A stretch of DNA of 64,000 bases from Anabaena sp. UHCC 0187 (GTDB lineage: Bacteria; Cyanobacteriota; Cyanobacteriia; Cyanobacteriales; Nostocaceae), in assembly GCF_009712035.1 (NCBI RefSeq), contig NZ_VILB01000002.1:31551-95550 (forward strand), read 5' to 3'. Below the pieces are notes generated by a model. That model searched no databases, was not told the DNA's origin, and saw only the letters and a list, made by a program, of their open reading frames with translations. Numbering within the stretch: position 1 is the stretch's first letter; every line of letters starts with the position of its first letter. A program made the translations under genes and the position numbers. Shown here piece after piece: positions 52,790 to 63,232 of the stretch.

Positions 52790-54898
52790 ATGAGTGATAA
52801 TATTAATTCTGCGAATTTTCCTGAATCAGATGTAGCAAATAACAATCAAGCATTAACCTTACAACGTGGTGGTGAAGAGTTAATGCTAGAAAAAACATTG
52901 TATCGCTTTACTATCCGTCCTAATGATAATTTTCCTCGTGAAACATTATTTCAAGTACCTGGAAGTGTATGGCGGCGAAGTATACCTCAAGCAAAGCTAG
53001 AACTATACACTGTTTTTCCTAATCAGCTAGAAGCAGTCATGTCTCAACTCCGTGCTGATGAAAATGTGGACTTTGTTAGTCATGTTTATACACTGGAAAA
53101 TAATCCTGGTACTTTTGTTTATCTCAGTGATCAAATTACAATTCAATTTGCCACTTGGGTAGATAATACTAAAATTAATACTATTGCCAGTACATTTAAT
53201 TTAGTTCAAGATCAACCAGTGGTTGGCATCCCAAATACTTTCGTTTTTCTTGTTAGTAAACAAGCCACAGAAAACCCAATTAAAATTACCAATCAGTTAC
53301 AAACACTGCCAGAAGTTTTAGCGGCTGAACCGAATATTCTCATTCAGCAAGAACCCCATTATAAACCCAAGGATTCCCTCTATTCCCAGCAATGGTATCT
53401 CAATCATAATAGTGGCAATCAATTGATAGCGGGTTCCCATATTTCTGTAGAACAAGCTTGGGATACTACTCGCGGTGTGCGTTCTGTAGTAGTAGCTATG
53501 GTGGATGATTCTTTTGATTTAAAACACCCAGATTTTCAAGGTCCTGGTAAAGTTGTTGCTCCTAGAGATTTAAAGGAAAATGATTTTTTACCCTTACCTG
53601 GAGAAAAAGAAACTAGTCATGGTACTGCTTGCGCGGGACTAGCTGTAGCTGAAGAAAATGGTTCAGGAATTGTTGGAGTTGCCCCTGGTTGTGCAATGAT
53701 GCCCATTCGGACTACTGGTTTTTTAGATGATAAATCAATTGAAGATATCTTTAATTGGGCAATTGAAAAGGGCGCAAGTGTAATTTCTTGTAGTTGGGGA
53801 GCTTCTGCTGTTTATTTTCCCCTTTCTATTCGGCAAAAAGCCGCTATTAGTCGGGCTGCTACCACTGGACGTAATGGTAAAGGATCTGTGATTGTTTTTG
53901 CAGCCGGAAATGCTAATCGTCCGATAAATGGGACTGTTAATGAACAGAATTGGCCGAAAAATATTGTTAAAGGTAATACTAATTGGTTAAGCGGTTTTGC
54001 AGTCCATCCTGATGTCATTACTGTATCTGCATCTACTAGTTTAAATAAAAAGGCTGCTTACAGTAATTGGGGCGGTAATGTTTCTGTGTGCGCTCCTAGT
54101 AATAATGCTCCCCCAGGAATGTGGTTTCAAGAAACGGGTTTTGTGTATACACAACCAGCAATTGTTTCTTCCCTGTTTGGAGTAGGAATGTTTACTACAG
54201 ACCAAATAGGGGCAGCAGGTTATGATGCTGGCAACTTTACTAAAAACTTTGGTGGTACTTCCAGTTCTACTCCCATAGTCGCAGGAGTAGCGGCTTTAGT
54301 ATTATCAGCTAATCCTGATTTAACAGCCCAACAAGTGAAACGGATTCTGCAAGATACGGCTGATAAAATTGTTGATAATAACCCTGATCCTCAACTGGGA
54401 GTCCATGGGGGTACTTATGATAGCAATGGTCATAGTCAATGGTTTGGCTATGGCAAAGTCAATGCAGCTAAGGCAGTTAGACTAGCACAACAGATGGGTC
54501 TAGTTGCCAAAATTACTAATAAACAAACACAGGTAAAAAACACCCAACCAGTGAATATTCCCGATAATAATCAACAGGGAATTAAAAGTGCGATCACTAT
54601 TAATGAAGCCTTTAATGTTGCCGATATTCAAGTTACAGTTAATATCACCCATGATTTTTTAGGAGATTTAGAAGTTTATTTAATTGCTCCCAATAATCAG
54701 CGGATATTATTGCAAAGTCGGACATTAGGTCGTCGTAACCAATTACAAAATACTTACACGGTGCGATCGCATCCCGCTCTCAAACAATTACTTTCTCTAC
54801 CGGCAAAAGGACGCTGGCAATTACAAGTTATTGACTATGCTGCTCAAGATGTGGGCAAACTTAATAACTGGGAATTAGTAATTGGACACGGGAAGTAG
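52790..54898 (+). CDS. prcA: Subtilisin-family (S8) protease with P-domain, PrcA-like
   Basis: The 702-aa protein is a subtilase with catalytic Asp239 (MVDDSFD), His277 (TSHGTACAG) and Ser491 (GGTSSSTP), and a C-terminal proprotein-convertase P-domain (about 590-700, ITINEAFNVADIQVTVN and WQLQVIDYAAQ). Residues 1-210 form a propeptide-like N-terminal part (e.g. IFTVFPNQLEAVMSQLRADE). No signal peptide is visible. This layout matches the Ca2+-dependent protease PrcA of Anabaena, studied in heterocystous strains; naming is by resemblance. ATG start at 52790. A (CTGACTC)n array follows the gene. Confidence 0.75.
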   Translation: MSDNINSANFPESDVANNNQALTLQRGGEELMLEKTLYRFTIRPNDNFPRETLFQVPGSVWRRSIPQAKLELYTVFPNQLEAVMSQLRADENVDFVSHVYTLENNPGTFVYLSDQITIQFATWVDNTKINTIASTFNLVQDQPVVGIPNTFVFLVSKQATENPIKITNQLQTLPEVLAAEPNILIQQEPHYKPKDSLYSQQWYLNHNSGNQLIAGSHISVEQAWDTTRGVRSVVVAMVDDSFDLKHPDFQGPGKVVAPRDLKENDFLPLPGEKETSHGTACAGLAVAEENGSGIVGVAPGCAMMPIRTTGFLDDKSIEDIFNWAIEKGASVISCSWGASAVYFPLSIRQKAAISRAATTGRNGKGSVIVFAAGNANRPINGTVNEQNWPKNIVKGNTNWLSGFAVHPDVITVSASTSLNKKAAYSNWGGNVSVCAPSNNAPPGMWFQETGFVYTQPAIVSSLFGVGMFTTDQIGAAGYDAGNFTKNFGGTSSSTPIVAGVAALVLSANPDLTAQQVKRILQDTADKIVDNNPDPQLGVHGGTYDSNGHSQWFGYGKVNAAKAVRLAQQMGLVAKITNKQTQVKNTQPVNIPDNNQQGIKSAITINEAFNVADIQVTVNITHDFLGDLEVYLIAPNNQRILLQSRTLGRRNQLQNTYTVRSHPALKQLLSLPAKGRWQLQVIDYAAQDVGKLNNWELVIGHGK

Positions 54899-54948
54899 TT
54901 GATATATATCAGGGAATAGGGAATAGGCAATTTCTTCCTCCTTCTTCT

Positions 54949-55815
<867 letters not shown>

Positions 55816-55927
55816 AACGGTGGCCGATTTTTTGGCGAATAAAAGATGACGCAAACTTGATTATGTCCACCGTAGATTTTCTGGGGTAATTTTTGTTTTC
55901 CCATCTGGACAGTTTTACCTCTGTCTG

Positions 55928-56410
55928 TTATTTTTGCTGACGACGTTGGGTAGCAAACCAACTTTGTAATTGTTCTCGACAATCTGATTCTAGAATACCT
56001 CCTAGCACTTTTAGCCGGTGATTAGACGCAGGATGATCAGGGATGTTGATAACAGTACGAATCGCGCCAGTTTTGGTATCGTCCACTCCATAAATCAATT
56101 TTTCCAATCGGGCATGAACTATAGCACCAGCGCACATTGGACAGGGTTCTAGCGTGACATATAAGGTACACTGATGCAATCGCCAATTTTGTAAATTTTG
56201 ACTAGCAGCGCGAATAGCCATAATTTCTGCGTGTGCAGTAGGATCTTGATCCCGTTGCTTCCGATTTTCACCTACAGCAACCAGGTGATCATCCCTGTCA
56301 ACAATCACAGCCCCTACAGGAACTTCACCAGCATCACCCGCCACCCGTGCCAATTCCAGGGCGTGATTCATCCATTTTCTATGTTTTAAGTATTCTGGGG
56401 ATTCCAGCAT
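55928..56410 (-). CDS. tadA: tRNA-specific adenosine deaminase
   Basis: This 160-aa enzyme converts adenosine-34 of tRNA-Arg(ACG) to inosine. From the ATG at 56410, the zinc ligands and catalytic Glu are His60 and Glu62 (AHAEIMA), and Cys90/Cys93 (PCPMCAGA). The N-terminal region (YLKHRKWMNHALELARVAG) and EVPVGAVIV are typical. The frame is open to a TTG at 56422. It is the last gene before a repeat-bearing gap and lies downstream of the small grxC gene on the same strand. Confidence 0.93.
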   Translation of the reverse strand: MLESPEYLKHRKWMNHALELARVAGDAGEVPVGAVIVDRDDHLVAVGENRKQRDQDPTAHAEIMAIRAASQNLQNWRLHQCTLYVTLEPCPMCAGAIVHARLEKLIYGVDDTKTGAIRTVINIPDHPASNHRLKVLGGILESDCREQLQSWFATQRRQQK

Positions 56411-56500
56411 TGGGGGAGTCAAGAGTTAATGAACCACGTTCGCGAAGCGTCCCGTAGGGATAGGCACGAAGGACACGAAGGAAGAAGAAGAAGAAGAAAA

Positions 56501-56830
56501 TTACCCATTACCTATTACCTGAAATAACAGCGGGTCAAGTTGGGCTTTTGTATCTAATTGATACAGGTCATCACAACCGCCAATATGTTGATTATTAATG
56601 AAAATTTGGGGGACGCTACGGCGACCGTCGGCGCGTTCAGCCATATTTGTTCTAGCTGTTTCGTCGCCGTCAATTTTGTATTCTGTGAAATTAACACCTT
56701 TCCACCATAGTAGGATTTTGGCGCGGATGCAGTAGGGGCAAGTTTGCCAAGTATAGATTTCTACATTGGCTTTGATCCGCTCAGGATGCCGACCCAGAAG
56801 GGAATTGAGAAATTTTAGCATATTATTCAT
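56501..56830 (-). CDS. grxC: Glutaredoxin 3 type (CPYC)
   Basis: The 109-aa dithiol glutaredoxin has the active-site CPYC at residues 31-34 (WQTCPYCIRAK), the cis-proline region RRSVPQIFIN and GGCDDLYQLD. It reduces disulfides and glutathione-mixed disulfides with glutathione as donor, complementing the monothiol GrxD of this window. ATG start at 56830. It lies divergent from the natF operon (56947), in a ~115-base gap. Confidence 0.93.
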   Translation of the reverse strand: MNNMLKFLNSLLGRHPERIKANVEIYTWQTCPYCIRAKILLWWKGVNFTEYKIDGDETARTNMAERADGRRSVPQIFINNQHIGGCDDLYQLDTKAQLDPLLFQVIGNG

Positions 56831-56946
56831 TTATGAAAGCTTGAGTGGCGTTAGCCATACTCCTAAGATGATATATTTATCCTCAATATTAATAAATTTT
56901 TCGACTCCCTTGTAATTTTTTTAAGACTTTTGTGTAAAAAAACCGG

Positions 56947-58044
56947 ATGAGGATTAAATTTTTGTTATCTATGAAATGTAGGAAATTATCTGTAATTTTA
57001 TCTGGTATTGCGACGTTAGGGTTAATGTTTGCGCTGAGTGCTTGTAGTGATGAACCACAGAACACTAGCAGCAATTCCCAAGCACAAGTAACTCGCGTTC
57101 TCTGGAATCGCATTAAGAGCCGTGGACAGCTTGTTTGTGGCGTTAGCGGTGAACTACCAGGATTTAGTTTTGTAGGGACTGACGGCAAATATAGCGGCAT
57201 TGATGTTGATATTTGTCGGGCTATAGCAGCAGCGGTATTTGATAATCCAGATGCTGTAGAATACCGCAATCTCAACACGAAAGAACGATTTACAGCTTTA
57301 CAAACTGGAGAGGTAGATATTCTCAGTCGCAATACTAGCTGGACTTTTAGCCGCGCAACTTCCCAAGGATTAGATTTTGCACCTGTGGTATTTTACGATG
57401 GTCAAGCTGTCATGGTTCGCAAAAATAGCAATATTAAATCTATCAAAGACCTGAAAGATAAAGCTATTTGTGTGCAAACTGGAACTACTACCGAACAAAA
57501 TTTAGCAGACCAAATGCGGAAACGGGGTATTACTTATAAACCCGTTGTTTTTGAAGATGTGAATGTTACCTTTGCTACTTATGCGGAAGGACGTTGTGAT
57601 GCTGTGACAACAGACCGTTCTGGTTTGGTTTCCCGACGGACAACCCTACCGAAACCAGAAGATAACGTGATTTTAGATGATGTTCTTTCTTCTGAACCTT
57701 TAGCGCCAGCAGTTGCTAAGGGTGACACTAAATGGAGTGATATAGTGAAATGGACTATTTATGCTTTGGTGAAAGCGGAAGAATTAGGAATTAATTCTCA
57801 AAATTTAGCAGAATTTGCTAATAGTAAAGATCCCGATATTAAACGTTTTTTAGGAACAGAAGGAAACCTGGGAGAAGGAATTGGTTTAACAAATGATTTT
57901 GCGGCCAAAATAGTCAAGCACGTTGGTAATTATGGCGAAATTTATGATCGTAATTTGGGAACAAAAACAAAAATAAATCTCCCCCGTGGTCAAAATCAAC
58001 TGGGGATAAAAGGGGGATTAATCTACGCTCCACCTTTTCGATAA
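56947..58044 (+). CDS. natF: Amino-acid ABC transporter substrate-binding lipoprotein
   Basis: The 365-aa periplasmic binding protein for amino acids has a lipobox (LSAC, Cys33) and SBP_bac_3 motifs: GYSGIDVDICRAIAAAVF-type region (KYSGIDVDICRAIA), LNTKERFTALQTGEVDIL and IKDLKDKAICVQTGTTTE. In Anabaena PCC 7120 the N-II transporter genes natF-natG-natH-bgtA take up acidic and neutral polar amino acids, and the order here (binding protein, two permeases, ATPase) is the same. ATG start at 56947. natG follows after 22 bases. Confidence 0.9.
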   Translation: MRIKFLLSMKCRKLSVILSGIATLGLMFALSACSDEPQNTSSNSQAQVTRVLWNRIKSRGQLVCGVSGELPGFSFVGTDGKYSGIDVDICRAIAAAVFDNPDAVEYRNLNTKERFTALQTGEVDILSRNTSWTFSRATSQGLDFAPVVFYDGQAVMVRKNSNIKSIKDLKDKAICVQTGTTTEQNLADQMRKRGITYKPVVFEDVNVTFATYAEGRCDAVTTDRSGLVSRRTTLPKPEDNVILDDVLSSEPLAPAVAKGDTKWSDIVKWTIYALVKAEELGINSQNLAEFANSKDPDIKRFLGTEGNLGEGIGLTNDFAAKIVKHVGNYGEIYDRNLGTKTKINLPRGQNQLGIKGGLIYAPPFR

Positions 58045-58066
58045 AATGTAAATTGACTAATAAGCA

Positions 58067-58993
58067 ATGACTAATTCTAAACCTCCTTTGTGGCGTGATA
58101 ATCGGTTTTGGCAAAATGCTATCCAGTTAATTGTTGTATTTTTAGCAGTAGTTATAGTTATTATCTTGTACGGGAATGTCAGACGAAATTTACAGCAGTT
58201 AGGAATTCAATTTGGATTTAATTTTCTCAAGCAACAAGCATCTTTTGATATTGGTGAAACTCTAATTAACTACAAACCAACGGATGCTTATAATTATGCT
58301 TTATTAGTGGGATTAGTTAATTCTCTAAGAATAGCAGTAATGGGAATTTTTCTGACTACAATTGTGGGGATTACTGCGGGAATTGCCCGACTGTCGGATA
58401 ATTGGTTAGTCAGAAATATTACTGTAGTTTATGTAGAAATTTTTCGGAATACACCATTATTATTGCAATTGTTGTTTTGGTATTTTGCGGTTTTCTTGAG
58501 TTTTCCCAAAGCCGAAAATAAAGTTTCCTTCTTGGGTTTTGCTAACTTTAGCCAAAATGGAATTGAACTTCCTTGGTTTACCTTGTCTCCAGAATTTTCT
58601 AGTTTATTATTAGGGTTGACTTTTTACACGGGTGCGTTTATCGCGGAAATTGTTCGAGGAGGAATTAAATCAGTTCCGCAAGGACAAGCAGAAGCAGCAA
58701 AATCTCTGGGGTTAAAGCCAGGTTTAGCAATGCGGTTAGTTATTTTTCCCCAAGCTTTGCGGGTGATTATTCCCCCGTTAACCAGTCAATATTTAAATTT
58801 AACAAAAAATTCCAGTTTAGCGATCGCTATCGGTTATCCTGATATTTATTTTGTGGCTTCTACGACTTTTAACCAAACTGGGAAAGCTGTAGAAGTAATG
58901 CTGTTAATTATGATTACCTATCTGACTTTGAGTTTAATGATTTCTTTTACTATGAATTTATTTAATCGTTCTGTGCAGATTAAGGAAAGATAA
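58067..58993 (+). CDS. natG: Amino-acid ABC transporter permease NatG
   Basis: The 308-aa permease of a polar amino-acid (HisM-type) family has the EAA-like loop AEAAKSLGLKPGLAMRLVIFPQALRV and an inner-membrane topology with five or more helices (residues ~20-45, 85-110, 130-150, 180-205, 280-300). FYTGAFIAEIVRGGIKSVP is the family motif. It pairs with NatH and BgtA to take up amino acids bound by NatF. ATG start at 58067; natH follows after 50 bases that contain a GCAGAT-type repeat (58999-59030). Confidence 0.9.
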   Translation: MTNSKPPLWRDNRFWQNAIQLIVVFLAVVIVIILYGNVRRNLQQLGIQFGFNFLKQQASFDIGETLINYKPTDAYNYALLVGLVNSLRIAVMGIFLTTIVGITAGIARLSDNWLVRNITVVYVEIFRNTPLLLQLLFWYFAVFLSFPKAENKVSFLGFANFSQNGIELPWFTLSPEFSSLLLGLTFYTGAFIAEIVRGGIKSVPQGQAEAAKSLGLKPGLAMRLVIFPQALRVIIPPLTSQYLNLTKNSSLAIAIGYPDIYFVASTTFNQTGKAVEVMLLIMITYLTLSLMISFTMNLFNRSVQIKER

Positions 58994-59042
58994 TGTTGAA
59001 CGCAGATAAACGCAAATAAACGCAGATGAATACATTTCTATT

Positions 59043-60188
59043 ATGATTAAATTGACTTGGTTAAGAAAAAATCTTTTTAATAATTGGTACAATAGTCTAT
59101 TAACTGTTGTTTGCTTTATATTCCTATTTTGGTTAGTTCAAGGATTTGCAATTTGGTTAATTACTAAAGCACAATGGCAAGTAATTCAAGTTAATTTACA
59201 TTTATTTTTAGTTGGTAGATTTCCCCAAAGTTTATATTGGCGGATTTGGTTTGTTTTGGGAATATCTACAACTTTAACTGCAATTACTGGGGGTGCATTT
59301 AGTAAAAAGGCAATATTCACAAACCGCAATTCTCTAATTTCTGCTTTTATTATTGGTATTTCATTCTTTATTTTACCAATGGCATTAACAAGCCGTTTAT
59401 GGTTATTATTAATTACGGGTTTAATATTTGTAGGTTTGATAATTGGTCAAAAACTTACTAAAATTCTCACACCTTGGCTTTCGCTAATTTGGTTATCATC
59501 ATTTTTCATAATTATTTGGTTAATTGGTGGTGGTTTAGGATTACAATCTGTATCTACAAATGTATGGAATGGGTTATTACTTACCCTATTAATGGCAATA
59601 ATTAGTATTGTGCTTTCCTTCCCCATAGGGGTTTTACTCGCATTAGGAAGAACAAGTAATTTACCTGTATTGCGGTGGTTTTCTATTCTTTATATTGAAG
59701 TTCTTAGAGGATTACCATTAATTGGGATTCTATTTTTAGCCCAAGTCATGTTACCCTTATTCTTACCAGCAGATTTACGTTTAGATAGATTAATCAGAGG
59801 TATTGTGGGACTAATATTATTTAGTGCAGCATACATGGCTGAAAACGTGCGCGGGGGACTACAATCAATTCCCAGAGGACAAATAGAAGCAGCAAAAGCA
59901 CTAGGATTAAATACACCTTTATTACTCATATTAGTAATATTACCCCAAGCCTTACGCGCAGTTATTCCCGCAATTGTTGGTCAATTTATTGGCTTATTTA
60001 AAGATACTTCACTGTTATCATTAGTGGGATTAGTCGAATTAACAGGAATGGCGCGTTCTATCTTAGCACAACCGCAATTTTTAGGAAGGTATGCAGAAGT
60101 ATATTTATTTATTGGTTTGATTTATTGGGTATTTTGTTATTCCATGTCCTTAGCTGCTAAAAATTTAGAAAAACAATTAATATCGTAG
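59043..60188 (+). CDS. natH: Amino-acid ABC transporter permease NatH
   Basis: This 381-aa permease is a longer HisQ-type subunit with extra N-terminal helices (residues ~15-160) and a C-terminal core holding AEAAKALGLNTPLLLILVILPQALRAVIP and YMAENVRGGLQSIP. It forms a heteromeric channel with NatG. ATG start at 59043. The following gap to bgtA (61 bases) carries a GTTGGGTT/AACCCAAC hairpin that may act on mRNA stability. Confidence 0.9.
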   Translation: MIKLTWLRKNLFNNWYNSLLTVVCFIFLFWLVQGFAIWLITKAQWQVIQVNLHLFLVGRFPQSLYWRIWFVLGISTTLTAITGGAFSKKAIFTNRNSLISAFIIGISFFILPMALTSRLWLLLITGLIFVGLIIGQKLTKILTPWLSLIWLSSFFIIIWLIGGGLGLQSVSTNVWNGLLLTLLMAIISIVLSFPIGVLLALGRTSNLPVLRWFSILYIEVLRGLPLIGILFLAQVMLPLFLPADLRLDRLIRGIVGLILFSAAYMAENVRGGLQSIPRGQIEAAKALGLNTPLLLILVILPQALRAVIPAIVGQFIGLFKDTSLLSLVGLVELTGMARSILAQPQFLGRYAEVYLFIGLIYWVFCYSMSLAAKNLEKQLIS

Positions 60189-60214
60189 GTTGGGTTGACA
60201 CAAGGAAACCCAAC
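60189..60214. repeat. GTTGGGTT hairpin between natH and bgtA
   Basis: Exact 8-bp stem (60189-60196 with 60207-60214), loop of 10 bases. Dispersed copies lie at 30665-30690 and 51211-51235. Confidence 0.7.
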
Positions 60215-60249
60215 ATTTATAAAATTTCAAACTACACAAAAGGAATATT

Positions 60250-60990
60250 ATGACAGAAACAAAACCGATAATTATTGCAGAAGATGTTCACAAATGGTAT
60301 GGCAAATTTCATGTTCTCCAAGGTGTAAGTCTAAATGTAGAAAGAGGAGAAGTTGTAGTTTTAATGGGACCATCTGGTTCAGGAAAATCAACCTTTATTA
60401 GAACATTTAACGCTTTAGAAGCATATCAACAAGGAATTATTACCATTGACGGAATTACCCTCAGTCATGATTTAAGAAATATTGAAACAATTCGTCGAGA
60501 AGTGGGAATGGTATTCCAGCAATTTAACTTATTTCCTCATTTAACAGTTTTGGATAATATTACCTTAGCACCAATATATGTCCGCAAAATGTCCAAAGCA
60601 AAAGCGGAAGAATTAGCAATGCAATTATTAGAAAGAGTGGGAATCTTAGCCCAAGCACAAAAATATCCCGGACAATTATCTGGTGGACAACAACAACGAG
60701 TAGCCATAGCGCGTGCATTAGCAATGCAACCAAAAATTATGTTATTTGATGAACCCACATCAGCTTTAGATCCAGAAATGGTAAGAGAAGTTTTAGATGT
60801 GATGAGAAATTTAGCTAATGACGGAATGACAATGGTAGTTGTTACCCATGAAGTCGGATTTGCGCGAGAAGTTGCTGATAGAGTAGTGCTAATGGATAGC
60901 GGTTTATTAGTTGAATCTTCTACCCCAGACACCTTTTTTACTAATCCCAAAGAAGAAAGAACCAGGAAATTTTTATCGCAAATTCTTTAA
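60250..60990 (+). CDS. bgtA: Amino-acid ABC transporter ATP-binding protein BgtA
   Basis: The 246-aa ATPase has Walker [10 protein letters not shown] (near residue 40), Q-loop [12 protein letters not shown], signature [15 protein letters not shown], Walker [12 protein letters not shown] and H-loop VVTHE. In Anabaena BgtA serves both the N-II (natFGH) and basic amino-acid (Bgt) systems, so one ATPase may power two transporters. ATG start at 60250; the gene ends the operon, followed by a stem at 61006-61025 and a T-tract. Confidence 0.93.
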   Translation: MTETKPIIIAEDVHKWYGKFHVLQGVSLNVERGEVVVLMGPSGSGKSTFIRTFNALEAYQQGIITIDGITLSHDLRNIETIRREVGMVFQQFNLFPHLTVLDNITLAPIYVRKMSKAKAEELAMQLLERVGILAQAQKYPGQLSGGQQQRVAIARALAMQPKIMLFDEPTSALDPEMVREVLDVMRNLANDGMTMVVVTHEVGFAREVADRVVLMDSGLLVESSTPDTFFTNPKEERTRKFLSQIL

Positions 60991-61005
60991 ATAAAAAAAT
61001 ACAAA

Positions 61006-61031
61006 CCCCTAAATATATTTAGAGGAATTTT
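61006..61031 (+). terminator. Terminator after bgtA
   Basis: CCCCTAAATA and TATTTAGAGG form a stem with one mismatch (61006-61025), followed by AATTTT. It ends the nat operon. Confidence 0.65.
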
Positions 61032-61090
61032 AATTTCTCTTCTATCTTCTTCTCTTCTTTCTTCGTGTTCTTCGTCCCTTCGTGGTTCAT

Positions 61091-62140
61091 TTAATCAGTA
61101 TTCTCCGCAAGAGTTGACCAAATAATTAATTCACCTTGTTCACCACCAGCGGCTAATAATCGTCCTTGGGGATGCCAAGATAGGGTAGAAAACCCTGATA
61201 TATTGTCGGTCAAAATCTGTGATACTTCTTTATTTTCATCCCACAAACATAGCCAACCATCAGCACCAGCAGAAGCAAGAATAAAGCTTTGGGGTGCAAA
61301 AGCGATCGCATTAATGATATCCACATGATTGGTTAATATTTGCGCTTCCCAGCCTACAGATTCATCTACCGACTTCTCCCATACTACTATGCCTTCAACG
61401 CTGGAAACAGCCAAAAGTGGCGCACCTGTGGGGGTGTTTAGTTCTGACCAAGCTAGGTGACGAATTTTTCCTGGAAAGCCGCGCATTACCCAAGGATCAG
61501 AATTTTCCCATTGTAAAACGGTGAGAGTCCGATCCATATTTCCTGATGCTAAATATTCACCATTACCAGACCAAGCCATTGCTGTACTGACGGTGGACAT
61601 GGAAAGGATAAATGGTTCTTCATCCCAATCTTGAGTAGACCAAATTTTTACGCCTTTATATCCGTTAATAGCCAAATATTTGCCATCTTTCCGCCAATCA
61701 ATTCCCGAAATTGAGGAATCATGAAAATTCAGAGTGGTAATAACTTCTAATGTCTCTGCATCCCAAATTTGCACATAACGTCCTAAACTAAATGCTAGTT
61801 GGTTATCAGTAGGACTCCATGCTAATTGATCAACCCAAACAGGGGCATTTTCTAAAGTGCTAATTAATTGATTTTTACACCAAATTTTTACTTTTCCATC
61901 TTGTCCACCAATGGCTAAATATTTACCATCATGGGAAAAAGCTAGACAATTGATGGCTTTATCTGTCGCGGTTTGTAAGGTTGTTAATTCGCTATTATCC
62001 CATAAAATAACTTCTCCAGCAGCAGAAGTAGCTGCCAGTATGTCACCTTGAGAAGACCAAGCTAAAGCGGTGACATAATCTGTCAATTTTGTTGAATAGT
62101 GTTTTGTAAATTCTGGAGATGTAATCGTTGTTAGGTTCAT
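61091..62140 (-). CDS. WD40-repeat protein, 349 aa
   Basis: Seven or so WD40 blades are visible, each with an AWSxxGxxLA type strand and a terminal WD or IWD-like dipeptide (for example AVLWDNSEL-type VILWDNSEL, LAASAA... and LCLWDENKE). The whole is a beta-propeller scaffold for protein interactions, without an added enzyme or kinase domain. It is on the same strand as, and 87 bases downstream of, a CobW-family GTPase gene, so it may act with it. Conserved across cyanobacteria, function unknown. ATG start at 62140. Confidence 0.85.
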   Translation of the reverse strand: MNLTTITSPEFTKHYSTKLTDYVTALAWSSQGDILAATSAAGEVILWDNSELTTLQTATDKAINCLAFSHDGKYLAIGGQDGKVKIWCKNQLISTLENAPVWVDQLAWSPTDNQLAFSLGRYVQIWDAETLEVITTLNFHDSSISGIDWRKDGKYLAINGYKGVKIWSTQDWDEEPFILSMSTVSTAMAWSGNGEYLASGNMDRTLTVLQWENSDPWVMRGFPGKIRHLAWSELNTPTGAPLLAVSSVEGIVVWEKSVDESVGWEAQILTNHVDIINAIAFAPQSFILASAGADGWLCLWDENKEVSQILTDNISGFSTLSWHPQGRLLAAGGEQGELIIWSTLAENTD

Positions 62141-62226
62141 GGTTTTTATATTTTCTTTTTAGTTAGTTCCAGATCCCCGACTTCTTGAATAAGTTGGGGA
62201 TCTAATTTAATTAATTTGTAATTTGT

Positions 62227-63198
62227 CTAACTCATACAAGCAAAGAAATCTTGTTTTAATTTGGCTTCATCTAAATTTCTACCAATAAATACAAGTTCAT
62301 TTTTACGAGTTTCATTTACTTTCCAAGGTCTATCGGCTTTACCTTCAAATATCATGTGTACTCCTTGGAAAACAAAACGATCATCTGAATCTTGAATATT
62401 TAGAATCCCTTTCATTCTGAAAATATCTGTACCTTGATTTCTGAGTAATTCTGACATCCAGGTATTGATTTTTTCACCATTTACAGAACCTTCTGCAACT
62501 ATAGCTACAGAATGAACACTTTCATCATGAACATGGGCATCTTCTCCTAAGAAATTAGGATCAATTTCTAAAGCATGAGCTAAATCAAATGCTTGAACTC
62601 CTAATAAAGCTGACATTGCTAATTCGGAATTATGGGTGCGGTGAATTTTTGCCATGGCATTCATTGACCGAATGCGAGTTTCTAATTCATCTAAAACTTC
62701 TGCTGTTACCAAATCAGTTTTATTTAATAAAATCACATCAGCAAAAGCAATTTGTTCTTGGGCTTCGTCCGCTTCCCAGTGTTGCCAAATATGCTTGGCA
62801 TCAACAACTGTTACTACTGCATCTAATGACAATTGATTTTGTAGATCCTCATCCACAAAAAATGTTTGAATTACAGGTGCAGGATCTGCTAATCCTGTGG
62901 TTTCAATTACTAAATGATCAAATTTATCACGGCGTTTCATTAAGTTGCCAATGATGCGAATTAAATCACCACGCACTGTACAACAAATACAGCCATTGTT
63001 CATTTCAAATATTTCTTCATCTGCATCAATCACCAATTGATTATCAATGCCTACTTCTCCAAATTCGTTCACAATAACAGCGACTTTTTTACCGTGTTCG
63101 TAGGTAAGAATGTGATTTAATAGAGTGGTTTTACCCGCGCCTAAATAGCCAGTTAGAACTGTTACTGGTACTGAGTTGAATGTTTCTAAATTAGTCAT
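62227..63198 (-). CDS. CobW/ZNG1-family GTPase (metallochaperone)
   Basis: This 323-aa G3E GTPase has the P-loop GYLGAGKTT (residues 17-25), the metal-binding CxCC motif at 70-73 (GCICC), GLADPAPVIQTFF, and a guanine-recognition NKTD. The C-terminal CobW_C domain (about 215-318) is present. The family supplies zinc (ZNG1-type), cobalt or iron to client enzymes; which metal is used cannot be read. The adjacent dyad TGATA-N8-TATCA at 63215-63232 is a weak candidate for a Zur-type site. ATG start at 63198. Confidence 0.9.
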   Translation of the reverse strand: MTNLETFNSVPVTVLTGYLGAGKTTLLNHILTYEHGKKVAVIVNEFGEVGIDNQLVIDADEEIFEMNNGCICCTVRGDLIRIIGNLMKRRDKFDHLVIETTGLADPAPVIQTFFVDEDLQNQLSLDAVVTVVDAKHIWQHWEADEAQEQIAFADVILLNKTDLVTAEVLDELETRIRSMNAMAKIHRTHNSELAMSALLGVQAFDLAHALEIDPNFLGEDAHVHDESVHSVAIVAEGSVNGEKINTWMSELLRNQGTDIFRMKGILNIQDSDDRFVFQGVHMIFEGKADRPWKVNETRKNELVFIGRNLDEAKLKQDFFACMS

Positions 63199-63214
63199 AA
63201 TCTCAAAGCAATTT

Positions 63215-63232
63215 TGATAATCTTGCCTATCA
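63215..63232. promoter_or_regulatory. TGATA-N8-TATCA dyad upstream of CobW gene
   Basis: A two-fold element (63215-63219 with 63228-63232) 17 bases upstream of the cobW ATG, overlapping the previous gene's stop. It partly resembles a cyanobacterial Zur box but is imperfect. Confidence 0.3.
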
